Shown here piece by piece: positions 58,763 to 64,000 of a DNA stretch of 64,000 nt. Origin of the DNA: an uncultured Mobiluncus sp. GTDB lineage: Bacteria; Actinomycetota; Actinomycetes; Actinomycetales; Actinomycetaceae. A model generated the notes under the pieces. That model was given only the letters and a program-made list of their open reading frames with translations, made no database searches and had not been told where the DNA came from. The translations under genes were made by a program, and so were the position numbers. The DNA lies in assembly GCF_943914685.1 (NCBI RefSeq), contig NZ_CALUCZ010000011.1:14810-78809 (forward strand), given 5' to 3'. Within the stretch, counting starts at the first letter, position 1. Every line of letters begins with the position of its first letter.

Positions 58763-60037
58763 TTGCTCAAGTTATTTGTTGTCGCCCTCCGCTATGGGCT
58801 GCCGCTGTTCGTGCCGCTGGCAATCTTGCTGGCAGCACGGCCACACGCCCCGATGGAACGCCGAGTTGTCGCTCGGATTACCACCGTGGTGTTGGTGGTG
58901 GCAGCCCTAGCGGCGGCGACGCTGGCATGGTTTCGACTGAATACGAACCTGATAGATGTTCCCACCATGAACTTCTATCTGGTTCCAGTCATGCTGATTT
59001 GTTCCCTAGGTTTCTTGGGGGTGTCCTGGTGGTTTGGCGCCGCCGACCTCTATGACATTAAACAGAGTGCTAAACATCGGGCACTGCTGGTTGTCTCGCT
59101 GTTGACTGCCGTCAGCATCATCATCAATTTCGGCTTTGAATACGCATTTTCGACCGATGAGATTGTGCTGATGGGGTCCTCCCCGTTAGAAACGGAATCG
59201 CTGGCACGTTTTGCCGGATTTGCGTTCGGGACGTTGCTGGTGGTCGTCGCCGGGTGGGCCTACGTGCGCGCCACCAGGCTGGTTCCCGCGATGGTGCGTT
59301 TAGCAATTACTACCGCAGTATTTTTGGTAGTCATCGGTCCGCGCTCTATCCTGCTGTATCAGCAGCTCGCCGCGCGTGGTTTCCTGCCGCGGTCGCGAAC
59401 CATTTTTGAACTCGTGTTGTGGATTCAAAATGCCAACACGGTCATGCTGTTGGCCCTAGTCGTGCTGACCGCTATTCCTGGAATCATCGCCATTTGGTTT
59501 GGTTCCAAACCCGTCAACGTTTCCGGCCCGGAAGCGCGTTTAGTGAAAGCGGATCGGATTACCCGCCGTCACTTTTTGGAGCTGGCTTTGGGTGGCACGG
59601 TTGTTTTCGTTACTGCCCTGACCGTTGGCAAGCGCGTGGCGGAGGCCGTTCCGGAGTTATCCCCGATAGAGCCTTCCACCGTGAAAGGCAACGTGGTTTC
59701 TGTAAGTCGGGAGCTCGTGTCTGATGGACACCTGCATCGGTTCGCCTACGTGACCGAGGACGGGACGCAAGTCCGTTTCATCGTCATTCAAAAGAACGCG
59801 GTGGCTTACGGTTGCGGTCTCGACGCGTGTGAGATTTGTGGTGAATCCGGTTATTACGAGGACGGCGGGAAAGTCATTTGCCGACGTTGCGGGGTCATGA
59901 TGAACATTCAAACTATTGGTTTCCCCGGTGGCTGTAACCCCATTCCGATTAAGTATGAAGTTGGCCCGAAAGAATTGCGGTTTTTTGCTGACGAGCTGAG
60001 CGGGCACGCCAGAATCTTTAAAACCAAAATAATCTAA
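58763..60037 (+). CDS. DUF2318 Fe-S-type membrane protein
   Basis: 424 aa, TTG start at 58763 (no better start seen; GAAG upstream). Seven or so helices, then a DUF2318 cytoplasmic/extracellular domain with CGLDACEICGES, then CRRCGVMM and GGCNPIPIKY, a cluster of Cys consistent with a metal or Fe-S site. Equivalent to Cj1660 beside P19. Probably an electron-transfer component for iron reduction; inference. Confidence 0.88.
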   Translation: MLKLFVVALRYGLPLFVPLAILLAARPHAPMERRVVARITTVVLVVAALAAATLAWFRLNTNLIDVPTMNFYLVPVMLICSLGFLGVSWWFGAADLYDIKQSAKHRALLVVSLLTAVSIIINFGFEYAFSTDEIVLMGSSPLETESLARFAGFAFGTLLVVVAGWAYVRATRLVPAMVRLAITTAVFLVVIGPRSILLYQQLAARGFLPRSRTIFELVLWIQNANTVMLLALVVLTAIPGIIAIWFGSKPVNVSGPEARLVKADRITRRHFLELALGGTVVFVTALTVGKRVAEAVPELSPIEPSTVKGNVVSVSRELVSDGHLHRFAYVTEDGTQVRFIVIQKNAVAYGCGLDACEICGESGYYEDGGKVICRRCGVMMNIQTIGFPGGCNPIPIKYEVGPKELRFFADELSGHARIFKTKII

Positions 60038-60058
60038 GGCTCTAAGGTATAAGTTTCC

Positions 60059-61360
60059 ATGTTCTTTTTCAGAATGATTTTCAAGGCATTGCGCCGGCAG
60101 GTCGGCAAGCGCCTCATGATTGCGGTAACGATTTTCCTCGGGGCAGGGCTCACGACTTCCATGCTCGCGGTCATGCTGGACGTGGGGGACAAAATCAAGC
60201 AGGAACTTGGTTCTTACGGTGCCAACATTCAAGTGCTACCGCAAGGGAAATCCGTAGTTTCCCAACTCTATGACTTCGAGGATACGGATAGCTCGGCGAA
60301 TTCCCAATCAGGGGCGTTGCAGGAATCCGAGCTGGCGAAACTGAAAACCATTTTTTGGGCCTACAACATCGAAAACTTCGCTCCGTTCCTGGAAACCAAG
60401 GCCGATTTCTCAGGCCAAGACGTTGACGTGATGGGAACATGGTTCCGCAAAAAGCTGTCTATTCCCACGGGAGAAAAAGTCGATACCGGCATGGCAGATA
60501 TGCGCGACTGGTGGGAAATTCAAGGCAACTGGCCAAAGGCTCCCGACGAAGTCATGGTCGGAACGAAACTGGCCCAGCAAAACGGTTGGCACCTGGGGGA
60601 TTCTCTCACCTTGAAACCCTCGCATGGAGAAACCGGTTCCGCGCCCAGCCAAACTTTGACCATCAGCGGCATTCTTACCTCCGGTTCCAATGAAGACCGG
60701 CAACTGTTTGCGGACTTGAGCGTAGCTCAGAGCCTCTCGGGCCGTCCGGGCCAAGTCGATCGGGTCGAGGTGCGGGCTATCACCACGCCGGAAAATGACT
60801 TGTCCCGCCGCGCTGCTCGCGATCCCAGCTCACTGTCGCTGGAGGATTGGGAGACCTGGTACTGCACCGCTTACACGTCCTCAATCGCCTATCAAATCGA
60901 GGAAGTTATGAGCAACGCCGTGGCCACCCCCGTCCACCAAATCGCCGACAGCGAGGGCACGATTCTGGAAAAAACCCAGCTCATTATGACTTTGGTGGCG
61001 ATTTTGGCCATGGCGGGGTCAGCTCTTGGCATCGCTAACTTGGTGACCGCTTCGGTGATGGAACGTTCCGCCGAGATTGGATTGATGAAAGCCTTGGGGG
61101 CGCGCAATCTGTTCGTGGTGCTGATGATTCTGACGGAAACCTTCATCGTGAGCCTAGTCGGGGCCGCGTTCGGGTGTCTGGGCGGTATCGGTCTGGCCCA
61201 ACTGGTTGGCCACCTGGTATTTGGGGTCAGCATCAATATCCGCCCGGTGGTGTTCCCCCTGATGGCGGTCATCGTAGGGCTGACGGTTTTGCTAGGCTGT
61301 TTACCTTCAATCCGGGCGTTGGTGACTTTGCAGCCGGCACGAGTCCTGCATAGAAAGTAG
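60059..61360 (+). CDS. ABC permease of the P19 cluster, first subunit
   Basis: 433 aa, FtsX/MacB type. N-terminal helix (MIAVTIFLGAGLTTSMLAVM), extracellular domain beginning SYGANIQVLPQGKSVV, three C-terminal helices with MERSAEIGLMKALGARNLFV. Like Cj1661. A paralogue of the next gene (similar ANIQVLPQG/ANLVVLPQG start of the external domain). Confidence 0.87.
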   Translation: MFFFRMIFKALRRQVGKRLMIAVTIFLGAGLTTSMLAVMLDVGDKIKQELGSYGANIQVLPQGKSVVSQLYDFEDTDSSANSQSGALQESELAKLKTIFWAYNIENFAPFLETKADFSGQDVDVMGTWFRKKLSIPTGEKVDTGMADMRDWWEIQGNWPKAPDEVMVGTKLAQQNGWHLGDSLTLKPSHGETGSAPSQTLTISGILTSGSNEDRQLFADLSVAQSLSGRPGQVDRVEVRAITTPENDLSRRAARDPSSLSLEDWETWYCTAYTSSIAYQIEEVMSNAVATPVHQIADSEGTILEKTQLIMTLVAILAMAGSALGIANLVTASVMERSAEIGLMKALGARNLFVVLMILTETFIVSLVGAAFGCLGGIGLAQLVGHLVFGVSINIRPVVFPLMAVIVGLTVLLGCLPSIRALVTLQPARVLHRK

Positions 61361-61366
61361 GCGGCA

Positions 61367-62530
61367 ATGAACTCACACAAACGCATGTTCGTGCGCATCA
61401 TCTGGAAAGCCTTTGCGCACCGTTTCTCCCGGGTCCTGATTGCTTCCCTAGCAATCGCGATGGGCGCCTCCACCCTCTCTGGGTTGGGGCTGGTGGCGGT
61501 GACAGTTCCCGATTACATCGCTAAGGAACTGCGCTCTTTTGGAGCAAACTTGGTGGTGCTGCCGCAAGGTTCCAACGTAATTACTCCGGAAACGGTGTCC
61601 GTCATAGACCAGCAGTGCGGCGAGAGCCTGTTGGGGCGGGCCGGCTACAGCTACGGTAACCTGCTCTATGGGCAACAGCCCGTTCCCCTCATGGTGACGA
61701 AATTTGCCGACGCCCGGTCAGTGAGACCCTACTGGTCAATAGAGGGGAAAGTGCCGCAGGGTAGCGAACAGATTCTGTTAGGCGTGAACCTCGCAGAAAA
61801 ATTCCGTCTGCACGTCGGTGACCTGATTGGCCTCAAGGTGGCGCAACTGCGGGAAAACAACGATGAGGAGAACTCCGGAGACGTTAACCATTCCGGCAAA
61901 CAGTTGGAAATATCCGGGCTGCTGCGCACCGGCGGTCCCGAGGACGACCTAGCGGTGTTGAGCCCAGACAGTTACACCGCTATGGGTGGGGTCGCCGACC
62001 ACTATAGTTTGGTGGAATATTCCCTGAAAGGTGATACTGCCCAACTCAGCGCCTTGGCGAAAACTATCGAAAAAAAGGTCAACGGGATTGACGCTGAAGT
62101 TGTGCGTCGGACTACGCAAAATGAGACACGCATCGCCCATACTCTAAGCAACCTAATTTGGGTGGTTAGTATTATTATTTCCGCCCTGATGTTGATTGCG
62201 GTATCCGCGACACTGAGTTCGATTGTTTCGGAACGCGCTCGTGAGATTGGATTGAAAAAGGCCTTAGGGGCTTTGAGTAAGGACGTATTCACGGAGCTGA
62301 TTGGGGAGTCGATACTGTTAGGGCTGTTCGGAGGCTTCTTAGGGGTGCTGCTGGGAATTGGACTGGCGGATTACATATTGCAAAAAGTTTTCCTGGCACG
62401 AGTAGAAATCAACTGGATAATTATAGTCCTCACAATTGTGTTTTCGGTAGCGGTAGCGGTTATCGGCTCTTTATGGCCGGCTAAACGCATCGCCCGGATT
62501 AATCCTATAAACGTTCTTGGTGGAGAGTGA
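61367..62530 (+). CDS. ABC permease of the P19 cluster, second subunit
   Basis: 387 aa, MacB type. SFGANLVVLPQGSNVITPET in the external domain and SERAREIGLKKALGALSKDV in the FtsX motif. Follows the first permease by 6 bp; with the ATPase next forms one transporter. Like Cj1662. Confidence 0.87.
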   Translation: MNSHKRMFVRIIWKAFAHRFSRVLIASLAIAMGASTLSGLGLVAVTVPDYIAKELRSFGANLVVLPQGSNVITPETVSVIDQQCGESLLGRAGYSYGNLLYGQQPVPLMVTKFADARSVRPYWSIEGKVPQGSEQILLGVNLAEKFRLHVGDLIGLKVAQLRENNDEENSGDVNHSGKQLEISGLLRTGGPEDDLAVLSPDSYTAMGGVADHYSLVEYSLKGDTAQLSALAKTIEKKVNGIDAEVVRRTTQNETRIAHTLSNLIWVVSIIISALMLIAVSATLSSIVSERAREIGLKKALGALSKDVFTELIGESILLGLFGGFLGVLLGIGLADYILQKVFLARVEINWIIIVLTIVFSVAVAVIGSLWPAKRIARINPINVLGGE

Positions 62531-62537
62531 GAATGCT

Positions 62538-63278
62538 ATGGCAGATAATAATGATGAACAATTGATTTATCGAGTCGAGAATGTATCTCGGAAATACGGC
62601 GAGTTAGCGGCGCTGGATAATGTCAGCCTCGACGTAACCCGAGGCGAGTGGCTCTCGGTAGTGGGACCTTCCGGTTCGGGCAAGTCGACTTTGATGAACA
62701 TTTTGGGCTGCCTGGATTCTCCCACCGAAGGACTGGTTTACCTGGAGGGTGAGCGTCTGGACAAAATGGGCGAGCTGGAATTGGCCGCGGTGCGCCGCCG
62801 CAAGATTGGCCTTATCTTTCAACAGTTCCACTTGGTCAAGCACCTTTCCGCGGTAGAAAACGTAATGATGGCCCAGTATTACCATTCCCTCCCTGATGAA
62901 GCCGAGGCAATGGAGGCCCTAGACCGCGTGGGCATGTCCGCTCGCGCCACCCACCTCCCTCATGAACTATCCGGAGGAGAACAGCAGCGCGTGTGCGTGG
63001 CTCGTGCCCTCATCAACCACCCTTCCGTCATCTTGGCGGACGAACCGACCGGAAACCTCGACGAGGCAAACGAAAACATCGTTATCGACTTCTTTTCGCA
63101 GCTGCATCGGGAGGGCACCACCCTGCTGGTCGTCACCCATGATGCCAACGTTGCTCGGCAAGGGCAGCGCCAAATCATTTTGGAACACGGGAAAATCGTC
63201 AGAGAAGTCCACAACCAATCGCAAACCGCAGAAAAATGTGACCCACAAATGCTTGAGACGGGAGGAAACGATGCGTAA
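62538..63278 (+). CDS. ABC ATPase of the P19 cluster
   Basis: 246 aa. Walker A VGPSGSGKSTLMNILG, Q-loop LIFQQFHLV, signature LSGGEQQRVCVARAL, Walker B LADEPTGNLDE, H-loop VVTHDANV. ATG 62538 preferred; an in-frame GTG lies at 62517, inside the permease. Like Cj1663. Confidence 0.9.
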   Translation: MADNNDEQLIYRVENVSRKYGELAALDNVSLDVTRGEWLSVVGPSGSGKSTLMNILGCLDSPTEGLVYLEGERLDKMGELELAAVRRRKIGLIFQQFHLVKHLSAVENVMMAQYYHSLPDEAEAMEALDRVGMSARATHLPHELSGGEQQRVCVARALINHPSVILADEPTGNLDEANENIVIDFFSQLHREGTTLLVVTHDANVARQGQRQIILEHGKIVREVHNQSQTAEKCDPQMLETGGNDA

Positions 63279-63699
63279 AGCGACCGCGGGAGCGCTACTC
63301 GCAATCGGCATGGTCGCCCTCAGTGGCTGCGGGTCTTACCCAGCGGCGTCGACCTTGCCGGACGGGCAATACGCGGGCAGCTCGCAGCCCGACGAGGACG
63401 GTACGGTCGGCAAAATTCGCTTCACGATTAAGCACGGTCAGGTGGTTGACGCTGAGTTTCGTCTCTATGACAAAGACGGGACGGTACATGACGAAAATTA
63501 CGGGAAAACCGCTAGCGGCGGGATAGACACGGAGTTCTACCAGCGCGCCCAAGACGCTATCAGCGCCGAACAGCGCTATGTACAGCAGTTCTTGAGGACC
63601 GGGAATCAAAATCAGGTCGATAGGGTGGCCGGGGCGTCCTTATCACATCGGTTGTTCCTCGACGCGGTACAGGCGGCTATGGACACCGCGCAAAAGTAG
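63271..63699 (+). CDS. FMN-binding lipoprotein (covalent flavin acceptor)
   Basis: 142 aa, ATG 63271 with GGGAGGAAACG. Lipobox ALSGCGSYP. FMN_bind domain: LPDGQYAGSSQPDEDGTVG, HGQVVDAEFRLYDKDGT, and the flavinylation motif DRVAGASLSHRL (family pattern xGAS/T, Ser/Thr linked to FMN by ApbE). Overlaps the ATPase by 8 bp. Confidence 0.88.
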   Translation: MRKATAGALLAIGMVALSGCGSYPAASTLPDGQYAGSSQPDEDGTVGKIRFTIKHGQVVDAEFRLYDKDGTVHDENYGKTASGGIDTEFYQRAQDAISAEQRYVQQFLRTGNQNQVDRVAGASLSHRLFLDAVQAAMDTAQK

Positions 63700-63740
63700 G
63701 CGTTGTGCACCTCGCGCAGATTTTGCACGGAGAAACCACG

Positions 63741-64000
63741 ATGACCTTTGCCGCGATGGGAACGCTGGTGACGGTCTCGTGGCGCAGCGCTCCCCAGGTC
63801 GCGGAAGTCCTGAGGGTGAGCCTGCCGCAAAGGGTGGAGCGGTTGGAGGACGACCTGTCGCGGTTTCGGGCGGATTCACCCGTGAGCCGCCTGAACACCG
63901 AGTGGATCGATGTCGGGCCGCACTGTGCCGCAGTGTTTCGGGCTGCTCAGGATTGGTCGCAGCGTACCGGGGGGTTCTTTAAACTATTCCCGTGCTTGGG
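63741..64000 (+). CDS. apbE: FAD:protein FMN transferase ApbE (partial, 3' end outside window)
   Basis: Starts at ATG 63741 (CGGAG ~9 nt upstream) or GTG 63705. MTFAAMGTLVTVSW, then EDDLSRFRADSPVSRLNTE, the ApbE substrate-FAD region, and AQDWSQRTGGFF. Runs off the right edge after about 86 codons. Attaches FMN to the preceding lipoprotein. Confidence 0.9.
   Translation, partial: MTFAAMGTLVTVSWRSAPQVAEVLRVSLPQRVERLEDDLSRFRADSPVSRLNTEWIDVGPHCAAVFRAAQDWSQRTGGFFKLFPCL

Overview
The window is 64 kb of actinobacterial chromosome. Pointers are ClgR, DUF3046, DUF3052, DUF3145, paired clpP genes, SmpB and RNase J, high-GC codon use, and many genes whose start codon lies 6 nt after a -10 hexamer (leaderless style). 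Gene content and a GC I judge by eye to be in the mid to high 50s would suit the Actinomycetaceae (Mobiluncus/Varibaculum-like). That placement is inference only.

Region 1 (1-11.4 kb) is host core: phosphate uptake (pstS, partial pstC), a TrkA/TrkH-type potassium system, prfB, the division module ftsE-ftsX plus a LytM/M23 hydrolase, seven tandem 11-bp repeats, smpB, a macro-domain protein, tRNA-Met(CAT), a conserved hypothetical and tRNA-Asn(GTT).

Region 2 (11,467-28,161) is a compact, apparently complete siphovirus-type prophage of about 16.7 kb in the 3' half of tRNA-Asn, bounded by a 47-bp direct repeat (attL/attR). Order: repressor (minus), Cro-like gene, small early genes, winged-helix protein, excisionase-like gene, HNH, terminases, portal, fused protease-capsid, connectors, major tail protein, tail chaperones, tape measure, tail tip, CHAP endolysin, two small membrane proteins, tyrosine integrase. 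The attachment core lies inside the repressor ORF. In the integrated state the repressor stops inside the tRNA anticodon (104 aa). Re-joining the ends in the excised circle predicts 126 aa, with its end overlapping the integrase start by 11 bp. This is the architecture of integration-dependent immunity described for mycobacteriophages such as BPs and Brujita, and it is the most interesting system here.

Region 3 (28.2-49.4 kb): a host-side HTH gene that reads in frame through attR into the same tail, an M20 amidohydrolase, an HNH/Excalibur surface protein, an S4 protein, an M16 protease, dapA-dapB, RNase J, a divergent PfkB kinase, ftsK, pgsA, clgR, proS, def, three small conserved actinobacterial genes, trigger factor with a Lys/Ala/Pro tail, and clpP1-clpP2.

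Region 4 (49.3-51.4 kb): an AbiEi/AbiEii toxin-antitoxin pair lies between clpP2 and clpX, bracketed by a 247-bp direct repeat that carries the 3' end of clpP2 and its terminator.

Region 5 (51.9-64 kb): clpX, chorismate mutase, then a long iron operon behind two DtxR/IdeR-like boxes: DUF4418 protein, ABC permease and ATPase, Ftr1-type permease, P19/Tpd-type lipoprotein, DUF2318 membrane protein, two permeases, an ATPase, an FMN-binding lipoprotein and the start of apbE. It resembles the Campylobacter P19 iron uptake locus.
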